From: Nonomuraea angiospora
Lineage (GTDB): Bacteria; Actinomycetota; Actinomycetes; Streptosporangiales; Streptosporangiaceae
Direction of reading: 5' to 3'
Assembly: GCF_014873145.1 (NCBI RefSeq)
Contig: NZ_JADBEK010000001.1
Span: 4,340,001 to 4,404,000 of the forward strand
DNA length: 64,000 nucleotides
The notes below the pieces were generated by a model. It was given only the letters and a program-made list of their open reading frames with translations, searched no databases and was not told the DNA's origin. A program made the translations under genes and the position numbers. Of this stretch, positions 1 to 8,702 are shown piece by piece; within the stretch, counting starts at the first letter, position 1; each line of letters begins with the position of its first letter.

Positions 1-315
1 TGCGCCGACATCCCGGACCTGCGGGTGATCGCCGGGCACATGGGCGCCGACGGGTTCCGGTACGCCATCGAGGCCGCGAACGCCTGTGACCGCCTCTACC
101 TGGAGCCCTGCTGGTCACACTTCCCCGCCGGCCGCATCGCGGAGGTGGTGGCGGCCGTGGACCCGGGGCAGCTGCTGTTCGGCACGGACGCGACGCTGAT
201 CGACCCGTCGTCGGCGTTCGGGGCGGTCGCGGCGGCCGGGCTCACCGGCGCGACCGCCGAGCGGATCGCCTGGCGCAACGCCGCGGCGCTCTTCGCTCTG
301 GACATTACGGCCTAG
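1..315 (+). CDS. Amidohydrolase-family (TIM-barrel) hydrolase, C-terminal part only
   Basis: The frame is open from base 1, so the gene starts outside the window and only the last 104 codons plus the stop are seen. The visible part has a GHMG motif (codons 12-15) and LLFGTD (Asp at codon 63). These match the late histidine and the metal-binding aspartate of the amidohydrolase_2 family (PF04909), whose members hydrolyse or decarboxylate small acidic or cyclic compounds in the cytoplasm. It ends 43 bases before a Tat-exported propeller gene on the same strand. The substrate cannot be told from this fragment, but the catabolic-looking neighbours fit a hydrolytic step. Confidence 0.75.
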   Translation, partial: CADIPDLRVIAGHMGADGFRYAIEAANACDRLYLEPCWSHFPAGRIAEVVAAVDPGQLLFGTDATLIDPSSAFGAVAAAGLTGATAERIAWRNAAALFALDITA

Positions 316-358
316 CCCGTTATAGCGTGCGGGCCAACTTCACCAAGGGAGCCCGCGC

Positions 359-2308
359 ATGATCCCCCGCCGTCGTTTCCTCCAGGCGGCCGCCGCGACC
401 ACGGCGGCCGCCACGCTCACGGCCCCGCCGGCCCGCGCCACCGTCCACAAGAAGGTCCAGCCCGAAGGCACCCTCACCGACCTGGGGCCGGCGAGCGTCG
501 CCAGCCCGCTGGGCAACGGCGAGTTCGTCGGCGGCGTGCTCTACGCGGGCTCGCGCGGCCTGTCGCCCAACGTGGTCGGCGCGTTCGACCTCGCCCAGGA
601 TTCGGTCACGACCCATTTCGACATCCCGACCGGCGTGGGCATCTGGGCGATGTGCAAGGTGGGCACCGACGTCTACGTCGGCACCCACGCGAGATCCGAC
701 CTGTACAAGATCGACACCGTCGCCGGCCAGGTCACCAAGGTCGCCGAATACCCCGACCACTACATCTGGACCATGGCTTCCTCCCCCGACGGCAAGGTCT
801 ACCTGGGCACGTCGGAGCCGGGCCGCGTCCGGGAGTACGACCCGGCCACCGGCACGAGCCGCGACCTGGGCGAGCCCGCCCCCGGCGAGGCGTACGTCCG
901 CAGCATCCAGGCCGACGACACCTACGTCTACGCCGGGATCGGCGCCAACGCCCACCTGATCGCCATCGACCGCAGGACCGGCGAGAAGCGCGAGCTCCTG
1001 CCCTCAGCCGTGGCCGACCGCGACTGGGTCTCCAGCATGGGCATGTCGGATACCCACCTGGCCGGCGGCATGAACTCGCTGGGCGAGCTGCTCGTGCTGG
1101 AGAAGGCCGCGCCGCAGAACTACAAGGTCGTCAAGGCCACCGCGGCCGGCGAGAAGTACGTCGTCGCGGTCCTGATCCACGACGGGTACGTCTACTTCGC
1201 CGGCCGCCCCTCCGGCACGTTCTACCGCTACCACCTGGCCACGGAGAAGCTGGAGGTGCTCGGCGTCCCCTACTTCGAGGCCCTGACCCACCGCCTGCTC
1301 GCCCACGAGGGCCGCATCTACGGCATCCAGGACAGCGCGGTCTTCGTCTACGACCCGGCGACCGGCTCCCTCGAGTACGTCAACCTCGTCCAGCGCGGCT
1401 TCAAGGCCGCACCCGAGGAGCCGATGTCCGTGCACTCCGACGGCCGGCGCGTCTACGTCGGCGGCAAGGGCGGCGCCGACGTCCACGACCTGGCGACCGG
1501 CAAGGTGACCCGGCTGGGCATCTCGGGCGAACCGAAGACGCTGCTCACCGTCGGCGACACCACGTACCTGGGCGTCTACACCCAGGCGGCCCTGTACGCG
1601 CACCACCGCGGGAAGACCGAGGCCGACCTGGTCGCCCGCACCGGCAACCAGCAGGACCGCCCGCGCGACCTCGCCTACGACGCCACGACGGGCCTGATCG
1701 TGATGCCCACCCAGCCGGAGCCCGGCCACATGAACGGCGCCCTCTCGCTGTACTCGCCCGGCAAGGGCACGTACGAGACCTACCGGCCGGTGGTGGAGCG
1801 CCAGACCGTCTACTCGGTCGTCGCCCGGCACGGCGTCGCCTACCTGGGCACCCTCATCCAGGAGGGCCTCGGCCTGCCGCCGGTCACGACGACCGCCCGC
1901 CTGGCCGCCTTCGACCTGCGCACGCGCAAGCTGCTCTGGCAGCACGAGCCGATCCCCGGGGCCCGCATGATCTCCTCGCTCGCCCTCGGCAGGAACGGCA
2001 CCCTGTACGGGATGGCGAGCACGGGCGAGGTGTTCGAGTTCGACCCGCGCAGCAGGAAGGTCACCAGGACGATCAAGGTCGGGGCGAAGGGCGGCGAGCT
2101 GTTCGTCACCGGCCGGGTGGCGTACTGCACGGACGGCGGCTCGATCTACAAGATCGACCTGGTCGCGTTCACGTCGAAGGCCATCGTGGAGGGACTGGCC
2201 GGGCAGTGGTTCGGCGGCGAGCCCAAGCTGGCGCTCGACCCCTCCCGCCGGGCCCTGTACGCGGTGCGCGCCCGCAACCTCGTCCGGGTGGCCATCGCGG
2301 GCCGCTGA
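359..2308 (+). CDS. Tat-exported beta-propeller protein, function unknown
   Basis: 649 residues. The N-terminus has a twin-arginine signal (Arg4-Arg5-Arg6-Phe-Leu-Gln) followed by an Ala/Thr-rich hydrophobic stretch and a likely cut after Ala-Arg-Ala near residue 27. The rest is built from repeats of the form VYxGT...L..xDxxTG, for example VYVGTHARSDLYKID and VYLGTSEPGRVREYD. This is the pattern of a PQQ-like or YVTN-type beta-propeller with about eight or more blades. No catalytic motif is visible, so it may bind a polymer or be a lyase of the propeller type. It is convergent with the aldolase gene, with one base between the two stop codons. Its promoter shows no copy of the CGGTC palindrome found at its neighbours. 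Confidence 0.7.
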   Translation: MIPRRRFLQAAAATTAAATLTAPPARATVHKKVQPEGTLTDLGPASVASPLGNGEFVGGVLYAGSRGLSPNVVGAFDLAQDSVTTHFDIPTGVGIWAMCKVGTDVYVGTHARSDLYKIDTVAGQVTKVAEYPDHYIWTMASSPDGKVYLGTSEPGRVREYDPATGTSRDLGEPAPGEAYVRSIQADDTYVYAGIGANAHLIAIDRRTGEKRELLPSAVADRDWVSSMGMSDTHLAGGMNSLGELLVLEKAAPQNYKVVKATAAGEKYVVAVLIHDGYVYFAGRPSGTFYRYHLATEKLEVLGVPYFEALTHRLLAHEGRIYGIQDSAVFVYDPATGSLEYVNLVQRGFKAAPEEPMSVHSDGRRVYVGGKGGADVHDLATGKVTRLGISGEPKTLLTVGDTTYLGVYTQAALYAHHRGKTEADLVARTGNQQDRPRDLAYDATTGLIVMPTQPEPGHMNGALSLYSPGKGTYETYRPVVERQTVYSVVARHGVAYLGTLIQEGLGLPPVTTTARLAAFDLRTRKLLWQHEPIPGARMISSLALGRNGTLYGMASTGEVFEFDPRSRKVTRTIKVGAKGGELFVTGRVAYCTDGGSIYKIDLVAFTSKAIVEGLAGQWFGGEPKLALDPSRRALYAVRARNLVRVAIAGR

Positions 2309-2309
2309 C

Positions 2310-3191
2310 TCACCCGAACGCGGCGACCACGACGGCCCGTTCCTCCTCCTGGAGGGGCGGGCCGTACGGGTCGTGGGCGTGCGTCTCGGGCACGCGGCCC
2401 TCGGCGGCGGCCAGCCAGAGCATGCGCTGCACGTAGCCCTCCATGGGCTCGGTGAAGGTGACCTGCGCCAGCCGGTCCAGCCGCCCGGACGCCTCCTCGA
2501 ACGCCCGCAGGTCCTTGCCCGCGAACGCCTCCAGGACCGCGGCGGTCACCCCGACGCTGGCCGCGGCGATGCCGACCAGGGCCGCCTCGGCCCCCCACAG
2601 CAGGGACGGGCCGAACATGCGGTCCTCCCCCGTGATCGCCAGCCGGTCCGCCTCCCTGGCCAGCGCGATGGCGCGCTGGCAGCCCATCGCGTCCGACAGC
2701 AGCGCCGTCTTCAGCCCCGCCACGCCGGGATGCGCCAGCAGCTCGCGCAGCGTCCCGGCCGGGCACGGGCGCGTGTAGAGGTCGAAGGCGATCATCGGCA
2801 GCCGGGCCGCCCGCCACACCTCCTCGTGCAGCGCCACCCGGTCGCCGTCCGACGGGAAGACGAGCACGCCGTCCGCGCCCAGCTCGGCCGCCACCCGCGC
2901 CTGCGCCGCCGGGTCCTCCGCCCCGCCGCCCACGCCGGCCAGCACGGGGACGCCCAGGGCGAGTGCGCGCTCGATGACGGCGGCGCGGACGCCGGGGGCC
3001 AGGTACGGGCCGCGGCCCGTGTGGGCGAGCACGGCCAGCCCGGTGGCGCCGTCGGCCACCAGGCCGGCGAGGTAGCGGGAGACCAGGTCGAGGTCCACCT
3101 CACCCGATGCGGTCATGGGGGTGGCCGCGGCGGCGATCAGCGAGCCGCGGAGCCGGTCACGAAGGTTCCGTACAGCGATGTCCACCCGCAC
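2310..3191 (-). CDS. Dihydrodipicolinate synthase (DapA)-family aldolase/dehydratase
   Basis: 293 residues, the usual length for the family. These class I TIM-barrel enzymes split or form C-C bonds next to a keto acid. The Schiff-base lysine is Lys161 in HPGVAGLKTALL, the same position as in true DapA. The YNxP motif is replaced by AFDLYTR, and the substrate threonine pair is replaced by HTGRG. This argues against lysine biosynthesis and for a sugar-acid or related catabolic substrate. It is the last gene of the binding protein-permease-permease operon and starts 4 bases after the permease stop. The GTG start has only a weak AGGG upstream; GTG at 3185 is an alternative. Confidence 0.8.
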   Translation of the reverse strand: MRVDIAVRNLRDRLRGSLIAAAATPMTASGEVDLDLVSRYLAGLVADGATGLAVLAHTGRGPYLAPGVRAAVIERALALGVPVLAGVGGGAEDPAAQARVAAELGADGVLVFPSDGDRVALHEEVWRAARLPMIAFDLYTRPCPAGTLRELLAHPGVAGLKTALLSDAMGCQRAIALAREADRLAITGEDRMFGPSLLWGAEAALVGIAAASVGVTAAVLEAFAGKDLRAFEEASGRLDRLAQVTFTEPMEGYVQRMLWLAAAEGRVPETHAHDPYGPPLQEEERAVVVAAFG

Positions 3192-3195
3192 GACC

Positions 3196-4062
3196 CTATT
3201 TCAGGCCGGTCATCGCGATGCTGTTGACCAGGTACCGCTGCAGCAGGAAGAACACCACCAGGCACGGCACCACCGACACGGCCGCCGAGGACATGAGCAC
3301 CGACAGCTGCAGCTCCTCGGTCCGCAGCGTGGTCAGCCCGACCGTCAGCGTACGGGTGGCGTCGCTCTGGCCGACGACCAGCGGCCACAGGAAGTCGTTC
3401 CAGTGCCACAGGAACACGAACACGCCCAGCGTCGCCAGGATCGGCCTGGTCAGCGGCACCACGATCGTCCAGTAGACCCGCCACTCGGAGGCCCCGTCGA
3501 CCTTGGCCGCGTCGAACAGCTCGTCCGGCAGCCCCAGGATGAACTGCCGCATCAGGAAGACGGCCTGCGAGTTCGCCAGCGTCGGCACGATCAGGCCCCA
3601 GAACGTGTCCACCCCGTCCAGGCTGTTGACCAGCACGAACGTCGGGATGAGCGTGGCCTGGAACGGCACCATCATGGTGGCGAGGAACGTCCAGAACATG
3701 GCCTCGCGGCCGGGGAAGCGCTTCTTGGCGAACGCGTACCCGGCCATGGACGAGGTGAGCAGGATGATCACCACGGAGATCACGGCGTAGATCAGCGAGT
3801 TGACCGTCCACGTGACGAACCCGGACGACTCGAGCACCCGCGCGATGTTGTCCAGCGTGAGCGAGTCCGGCCACCGGACCGGCACGGTCGGCCGGCCCGC
3901 CGGCGACAGCGCCACGATGAACATGGCCACGAACGGGCTGACGGTCAGCACCGACAGCACCGCGAGCAGGGCGGCCAGCGGCCACTTGCCCCGCCACCAC
4001 CGGCGGCGGGCCGCGCGGGCCGCCCGCACCTCGGTGACGGGCCGGGAGGCGGTGATCGTCAT
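3196..4062 (-). CDS. Carbohydrate ABC transporter permease, MalG type
   Basis: 288 residues with about six membrane segments and an arginine-rich N-terminus facing the cytoplasm. The EAA loop that docks the ATPase reads ELFDAAKVDGAS followed by VVPLTRP, as in MalG/UgpE-type permeases. The ATG at 4062 overlaps the stop of the upstream permease (ATGA, 4059-4062), so the two are translationally coupled. No ATPase gene is present in the operon. In actinomycetes, importers of this class commonly share the multipurpose ATPase MsiK encoded elsewhere, which I infer here too. Confidence 0.9.
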   Translation of the reverse strand: MTITASRPVTEVRAARAARRRWWRGKWPLAALLAVLSVLTVSPFVAMFIVALSPAGRPTVPVRWPDSLTLDNIARVLESSGFVTWTVNSLIYAVISVVIILLTSSMAGYAFAKKRFPGREAMFWTFLATMMVPFQATLIPTFVLVNSLDGVDTFWGLIVPTLANSQAVFLMRQFILGLPDELFDAAKVDGASEWRVYWTIVVPLTRPILATLGVFVFLWHWNDFLWPLVVGQSDATRTLTVGLTTLRTEELQLSVLMSSAAVSVVPCLVVFFLLQRYLVNSIAMTGLK

Positions 4063-4925
4063 GTGTTCCCCCGATCCAGGAAGCGGCGCTGGACCAGCGA
4101 CACGATCAGCACGATCGCGAACAGCACCATGCCCCACGTGGCGGCGTAGCCGAAGTCGAACGATCGGAAGCCGTGGTCGTAGATGCCGAAGATGAGCGTG
4201 TAGGTGGCCCTGGCCGGGCCGCCGCCCGTCATCACGTAGACGGTGTCGAACGTCTGGAACGCGCTGATCGTCTCGATCACCACGACGAAGAAGATCGTGG
4301 GCTTGAGCAGCGGCAGCGTGATCCGGCGGAACCGCTGCCACGCGCTCGCCCCGTCCACCGTGGCCGCCTCCAGGTAGGAGGACGGGATCGACTTCAGCCC
4401 GGCCAGCAGGATCAGCATCGAGTAGCCGAAGCCCTTCCACACCGACACCACGGCCAGCGCGGGCAGGATCACGGCCGACTGCTCCAGGAACGCCACCGGG
4501 CCGAGGTCCGCCTTGGCCAGCAGGCCGTTGATCAGCCCGTCGAACTCGTAGATCCAGCGCCAGATGATGCCCGCCAGGACGAAGCTCGTCACGTACGGCA
4601 GGAACAGCATGCCGCGGAACAGCCCGCGCATGAAGACCACCTGGTTGAGCAGCAGCGCCGTGCCGAGCGCCACGAGCAGCGTGAGCGGCACGTAGATCGC
4701 CACGTACACGAGCGTGACCCGCAGGCTCAACCAGAAGTTCACGTCGTCGAGCAGCCGGGCGTAGTTGTCCGCGCCGATGAATTCCCAGTCGCCGCCGATG
4801 TTCCAGTTCGTCAGGCTCATCCCCGCCGCGCCCAGCGACGGGAAGATCCGGAAGATCAGGAACAGGACGAGCACGGGCAGCACGAACAGCAGGCCGGTGA
4901 CCGGGTCACGCAGGCGTTGGCGCAC
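4059..4925 (-). CDS. Carbohydrate ABC transporter permease, MalF type
   Basis: 288 residues, hydrophobic, about six membrane segments. The EAA loop is SYLEAATVDGASAWQRF followed by TLPLLKP. It pairs with the MalG-type permease downstream (ATGA overlap) and with the lipoprotein binding protein upstream. The start is GTG at 4925, preceded by GAAAGGA a few bases upstream, which supports this choice. The partner and gene order are those of the CUT1 family of oligosaccharide or glycoside importers. The real substrate is unknown. Confidence 0.9.
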   Translation of the reverse strand: MRQRLRDPVTGLLFVLPVLVLFLIFRIFPSLGAAGMSLTNWNIGGDWEFIGADNYARLLDDVNFWLSLRVTLVYVAIYVPLTLLVALGTALLLNQVVFMRGLFRGMLFLPYVTSFVLAGIIWRWIYEFDGLINGLLAKADLGPVAFLEQSAVILPALAVVSVWKGFGYSMLILLAGLKSIPSSYLEAATVDGASAWQRFRRITLPLLKPTIFFVVVIETISAFQTFDTVYVMTGGGPARATYTLIFGIYDHGFRSFDFGYAATWGMVLFAIVLIVSLVQRRFLDRGNT

Positions 4926-4956
4926 CAGGTGTTTCCTTTCTGGCGGGGGTGCGGGC

Positions 4957-6198
4957 TCAGCCGGTGCCGAGCAGCTGGTTGGCCTCCTTGGCGGCCGCGT
5001 CGAGCGCGGTCTTGGCGTCCTCCTTGCCGAGCAGCGCCGCCTGGATGTGCGGCGCGAGCACGCTCATGACCTGGCGGGCCTTGGGGTGGGTGTCGCCGGG
5101 GAAGGCGTACTGCAGGGACTTGGCGAACTCCTTCGCGGTCGCCGACTGGTCGGGCACGGTCACGTCCGTGCGGGCGGGGAAGAAGCCCGACTCCTTGGCC
5201 AGCGCGCCGGACACCTCGGGCGAGGCCAGGTAGGTGGCGAGCTTCTTGGCGGCGTCCTTGCTCTCGGAGTGCTTGGCCAGCACCAGCGCGCCGGGGATGC
5301 CGAAGGCGACCCGCTTGGTCCCTTCGAGCGGCAGGCCGATGCCGACGTTGCCGGCGCCGATGGCGGCGCCGAGCTGGTCGGCCATGCCCGCGGTGGCCGC
5401 GTGGTACATGGCGGTCTTGCCGGCGGCCAGCGGGCCGCCCTCGATGTCGTTGGACTTGCTCGCGGTGTTCTCCGGCAGGCCGCCCGCGGCCTTCAGGTCG
5501 AGCAGGAACTGCAGGCTGGCCACGCCCTCCTGGCCGTTGAACGCGACGGTCTTGCCGTCGGCGGAGAAGACCGTGCCGCCGTTGGCCCACAGGATCGGGT
5601 AGAAGCTCTGGTTGAGGCTGACGTCGGGCTTGCCCGGGTAGTCCAGTACGGCGACCTTCTTGGCGGCCAGCTTGGGCGCGGCCTCCTTCAGCTCCGCCAG
5701 CGTCTCCGGCACCTTCTCGACGCCCGCGTCGGCGAACAGCTTCTTGTTGTAGATGGGCGCGGTGATCGTCTGGTAGATCGGGACGCCGTACAGCTTGCCG
5801 TTGACGGTGAGGGCGGCCAGGGAGTTGGGCAGGTAGGAGGACTTGGCCGGGGCGACGATGTCGTCCACCGCCTCGACCGTGCCCTGCTGGGCGTACTGGG
5901 GGATCTGGTCGGGACCGAGCACCACCAGGTCGAAGCCCTTCTTCGAGACCAGTGCGGTGGTGACCTTCTCCTGGCGGCCCTCCCAGGGCTGCTGGTCGAT
6001 CTTGAGGTCGACCGTGGGGTTTGCGGCCTCGAAGTCCTTCTCCACCTTGCCCCAGAACGCCTGGGCCTTGGCCTGGTCCGCGATGACGGGATACATCCAC
6101 AGGGTCACGGTGCTCTTGTCCGAGCCGCTGCTGGATCCGCACCCGGCGGCCGCGAGGCTCAGGGCGGCCGCGAGGCCGACTGCCACTGCCTTCTTCAT
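4957..6198 (-). CDS. Extracellular solute-binding lipoprotein, sugar ABC importer
   Basis: 413 residues. The N-terminus is a lipoprotein signal with the lipobox LAAAGC, so the mature protein is anchored by Cys20 outside the membrane. The body matches the family 1 sugar-binding proteins (SBP_bac_1), including VTLWMY near the start of the mature protein and the aromatic-rich C-terminal lobe. It is the first gene of a four-gene operon with two permeases and a DapA-like aldolase. GAAAGGAAG lies about 6 bases before the ATG. The promoter with the CGGTC-NN-GACCG operator lies 25-67 bases upstream. Confidence 0.9.
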   Translation of the reverse strand: MKKAVAVGLAAALSLAAAGCGSSSGSDKSTVTLWMYPVIADQAKAQAFWGKVEKDFEAANPTVDLKIDQQPWEGRQEKVTTALVSKKGFDLVVLGPDQIPQYAQQGTVEAVDDIVAPAKSSYLPNSLAALTVNGKLYGVPIYQTITAPIYNKKLFADAGVEKVPETLAELKEAAPKLAAKKVAVLDYPGKPDVSLNQSFYPILWANGGTVFSADGKTVAFNGQEGVASLQFLLDLKAAGGLPENTASKSNDIEGGPLAAGKTAMYHAATAGMADQLGAAIGAGNVGIGLPLEGTKRVAFGIPGALVLAKHSESKDAAKKLATYLASPEVSGALAKESGFFPARTDVTVPDQSATAKEFAKSLQYAFPGDTHPKARQVMSVLAPHIQAALLGKEDAKTALDAAAKEANQLLGTG

Positions 6199-6222
6199 CG
6201 GCGGCTTCCTTTCGACTAATAC

Positions 6223-6265
6223 CGGTCCTGACCGAAACCTAATGAGCGCGTCTCGACCGGGTCAA
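6223..6265 (-). promoter_or_regulatory. Promoter and CGGTC-NN-GACCG operator of the sugar importer operon
   Basis: On the minus strand a TTGACC -35 (6260-6265) and a TAGGTT -10 (6236-6241) are 18 bases apart. Directly after the -10 lies the palindrome CGGTC-AG-GACCG (6223-6234), covering the expected transcription start. This position suits a repressor. The same palindrome occurs at 7462-7473 and 11274-11285. Binding by the regulator encoded at 7497 is inferred from gene linkage. Confidence 0.65.
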
Positions 6266-6285
6266 TCCCTGATACATGAACGTAA

Positions 6286-7437
6286 CTACGGTCGAGCCCG
6301 AAATTTCGTGATTTCCTGGGCGATCAGCTCGACGTGCTCGGGGGTGTAGTTCTCGTTCCAGTCGATGACCAGGAGCGTACGGTCCACCATGAGCTCCGCC
6401 CGCGGGCAGGGGTTGGGCCGGTAGCCCTCGAGCGGGTAGCGGGAGGAGCCGTAGATGGCAGCCTCCCACACGGGCGCCCTGTTCAGCGGTTCGGCGAGGT
6501 AGCCGGCCCGCGCGGGGATCCCGGCGGCGGCCAGGTGGGTGGCCAGCTCGGGCGCGTCGCCGTCCGGGCACACGATCGGGAACAGCCACCAGGCGTGGCC
6601 GTCCGGGCGCGGCAGGCATACCCCTGGGACGCCCTTCAGCGCGTCCAGGAGCTGCCCGGCGGTGCGGCGGCGGGCCGCGAGAACGCCGGGGAGCTTCGCG
6701 AACTGAGCGCGCGCCACGGCGGCCTGCAGCTCGGTCATGCGGTAGTTGACCCCGAAGGCGGCGTGCGACCGGCCGGCCGCGCGGTCCCAGCCCTTGTCCG
6801 AGAACAGCCGCATCCGCCTGGCCAGCTCGTCGTCGTCGGTGATCGCCACCCCGCCGTCGCCACAGGTGATGTGCTTCCACTGCTGCAGGCTGAGGCAGCC
6901 GACCTGGCCCGCCGTGCCCGCCAGCCCGCCGCCGGGCAGCTCGGTCAGCCAGGCCTGCGCGCAGTCCTCGATCAGCGTGAGGCCGTGCTCGTCGGCGAGC
7001 GCGCGCAGCTCGCCGACCCTGGCCGGCGCACCGAACAGGTGGACCGCCATGATCGCCTTCGTGCGGGGGCCGATGAGCGCGGCCACCGCGTCCGGATCGA
7101 GATTGCCGTCGAAGGGATCCACGTCGGCGAAGACAGGGACGGCGTTCTGCGCCAAGATGGGGGCCACGGTCCCGAAATCCGTGATCGGCGTCGTGATGAC
7201 CTCGTCTCCGGGGTCCGGCGCGGCCGCGACCACCGACAGGTGGAGGGCCGCGGTGCCGGAGCTGCAGGTGATCGCGTGACGGGAGCCGTAGACGCGGGCG
7301 ATCTCACGCTCCAGCGCCCGCGCCTCGGTCCCCCAGACGGAGTTGAGCATGCCCGAGCGGATCACCCGCTCGGCGGCGGCCACCTCCTCGTCGCCGAGCG
7401 TACGGCCGTCCGCTTCCGCCATGGACGGGAACTTCAC
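6286..7437 (-). CDS. DegT/DnrJ/EryC1/StrS-family PLP aminotransferase
   Basis: 383 residues from the GTG at 7437. The family transfers amino groups to or from keto-sugars and related cyclic ketones. The PLP lysine is Lys188 in LSLQQWKHITCGDGG, and the cofactor Asp is in LIEDCAQA (about residue 158). Upstream in-frame starts exist (GTG 7449), but a TATCTT -10 at 7450-7455 would put transcription start inside that extension. GAGGTG before 7437 supports the shorter form; ATG 7422 is also possible. It is divergent from the regulator gene, with the CGGTC operator between them. Together with the Gfo/Idh dehydrogenase downstream it resembles the oxidise-then-aminate pairs of amino-sugar pathways. 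Confidence 0.85.
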   Translation of the reverse strand: MKFPSMAEADGRTLGDEEVAAAERVIRSGMLNSVWGTEARALEREIARVYGSRHAITCSSGTAALHLSVVAAAPDPGDEVITTPITDFGTVAPILAQNAVPVFADVDPFDGNLDPDAVAALIGPRTKAIMAVHLFGAPARVGELRALADEHGLTLIEDCAQAWLTELPGGGLAGTAGQVGCLSLQQWKHITCGDGGVAITDDDELARRMRLFSDKGWDRAAGRSHAAFGVNYRMTELQAAVARAQFAKLPGVLAARRRTAGQLLDALKGVPGVCLPRPDGHAWWLFPIVCPDGDAPELATHLAAAGIPARAGYLAEPLNRAPVWEAAIYGSSRYPLEGYRPNPCPRAELMVDRTLLVIDWNENYTPEHVELIAQEITKFRARP

Positions 7438-7449
7438 CGGGCACCTCAC

Positions 7450-7473
7450 AAGATATGATTGCGGTCTTGACCG
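7450..7473. promoter_or_regulatory. Shared operator/promoter between aminotransferase and regulator
   Basis: The palindrome CGGTC-TT-GACCG lies at 7462-7473. For the plus-strand regulator a TATGAT -10 (7454-7459) ends two bases before it, so the palindrome covers the start of transcription. For the minus-strand aminotransferase a TATCTT -10 lies at 7450-7455, and the palindrome then falls in the spacer. One repressor could therefore shut both directions and its own gene. Confidence 0.6.
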
Positions 7474-7496
7474 AAAATAGCGAGAGGGAGGCGTGG

Positions 7497-8702
7497 GTGG
7501 GAATCGTCATCGGGGTCGTCGGCCCGCACGACCTGGTCGACGACGTCGCGGCCGTCTGCGAGGAGCAGCCGGGCGTCAGCACGCTGCGCCTCGACTACGA
7601 CCACGAGTCTCAGGCGCCCGCGATCGTCGAGGCGCACGCCTCTTCCGTGGAGGGGTGGCTGTTCACCGGCATCGTGCCCTACATGCTCTCGCGTGACGCC
7701 GACGCGCTCACCCGACCGGCGGCGTTCGTCGACTACTCGGGCGCGACGCTGCTCAGCGCCCTCGTACGCCTCCAGCACGAGGGCCAGGACATCACCCGGC
7801 TGTCGATCGACACGCTGTCGGCCGCCGACGTCCAGGCCACGTTCGCCGAGGCCGGGCTGCCCACCGCCGACCTGCGCACGCTCCCGTACCGGCCGGAGGT
7901 GACCTCCAAGAAGGCCGTCGCCTTCCACCGGAAGGGGCCCGCGCACGCGGTGATCACCTGCCTGAGCTCCGTGCACGAGGCCCTGCGCGACGAGCTCCAC
8001 GTGCTGCGCCTGGTGCCCTCCGTCCATTCGGTACGGGTGGCGCTGCGCCAGCTCATGCTGACCGCCGAGGGCCAGGCGCAGGAGGACGCCCAGATCGCGA
8101 TCGGGCTCGTCGAGGTGGCCAACGAGGAGGGCCTGCTGCGCGAGGCCACGGCGCTCGGCGGCACCCTGGCGGCCTTCCGCGGCGGCACGCACCTGCTGGT
8201 GACGACGCGCGGCCCGCTCCACGACGCCACGGGCGGCTTCACCGGCCTGCCCATGCTGGCGCGGCTGGCCGCCCAGAACGACGTCGTACGCGTCGGCTTC
8301 GGCCTGGGCCGCAGCGCGGCGGAGGCGGAGAGCCTGGCCCGCCGCGCCCTGGCCAGGGCCCGCCGGATCGGCGAGGTGGCCGCGGTCCTGTCGCTGCGGG
8401 CGGACACGGACATCGTCCTGGAGTCGGTCACCCCGGCGCCCACGGGGGCGCAGAACCTGTCGGTCATCGCGCGCCGCGTCGGCCTGTCGGTGCCCACGCT
8501 GGAGAAGCTCCTGGAGGCGCGGGCGGCGGCGGGGGACGAGCCGCTGACGACCCGCGAGATCGCCGAACGGCTGGCGGTCCAGCAGCGCACGGCCCGGCGC
8601 ATGCTTCATCGGCTGGAGCTCGCGGGCCTGGCGGAGCGCACCGGCAACCTCACCAGCGGCTCCAGCGGCCGCCCCCTGACCCTCTACCGCCTGACCCTCT
8701 GA
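7497..8702 (+). CDS. Three-part transcriptional regulator with C-terminal winged helix
   Basis: 401 residues from GTG 7497, chosen because GAGGGAGG ends 5 bases before it. The longer ATG form from 7455 would have to be read through the operator. Residues 1-185 look like an alpha/beta sensor domain starting VGIVIGVVGPHDLV. About 185-310 resembles a GGDEF/cyclase-like fold, with VRVGFGLGRSAAEAES. Residues 320-401 form a winged-helix region (TTREIAERLAVQQRTARRML, then a GRPLTLYRL wing). I do not recognise a named family. Its position between operator-bearing genes suggests it controls this cluster and itself. Confidence 0.65.
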   Translation: MGIVIGVVGPHDLVDDVAAVCEEQPGVSTLRLDYDHESQAPAIVEAHASSVEGWLFTGIVPYMLSRDADALTRPAAFVDYSGATLLSALVRLQHEGQDITRLSIDTLSAADVQATFAEAGLPTADLRTLPYRPEVTSKKAVAFHRKGPAHAVITCLSSVHEALRDELHVLRLVPSVHSVRVALRQLMLTAEGQAQEDAQIAIGLVEVANEEGLLREATALGGTLAAFRGGTHLLVTTRGPLHDATGGFTGLPMLARLAAQNDVVRVGFGLGRSAAEAESLARRALARARRIGEVAAVLSLRADTDIVLESVTPAPTGAQNLSVIARRVGLSVPTLEKLLEARAAAGDEPLTTREIAERLAVQQRTARRMLHRLELAGLAERTGNLTSGSSGRPLTLYRLTL

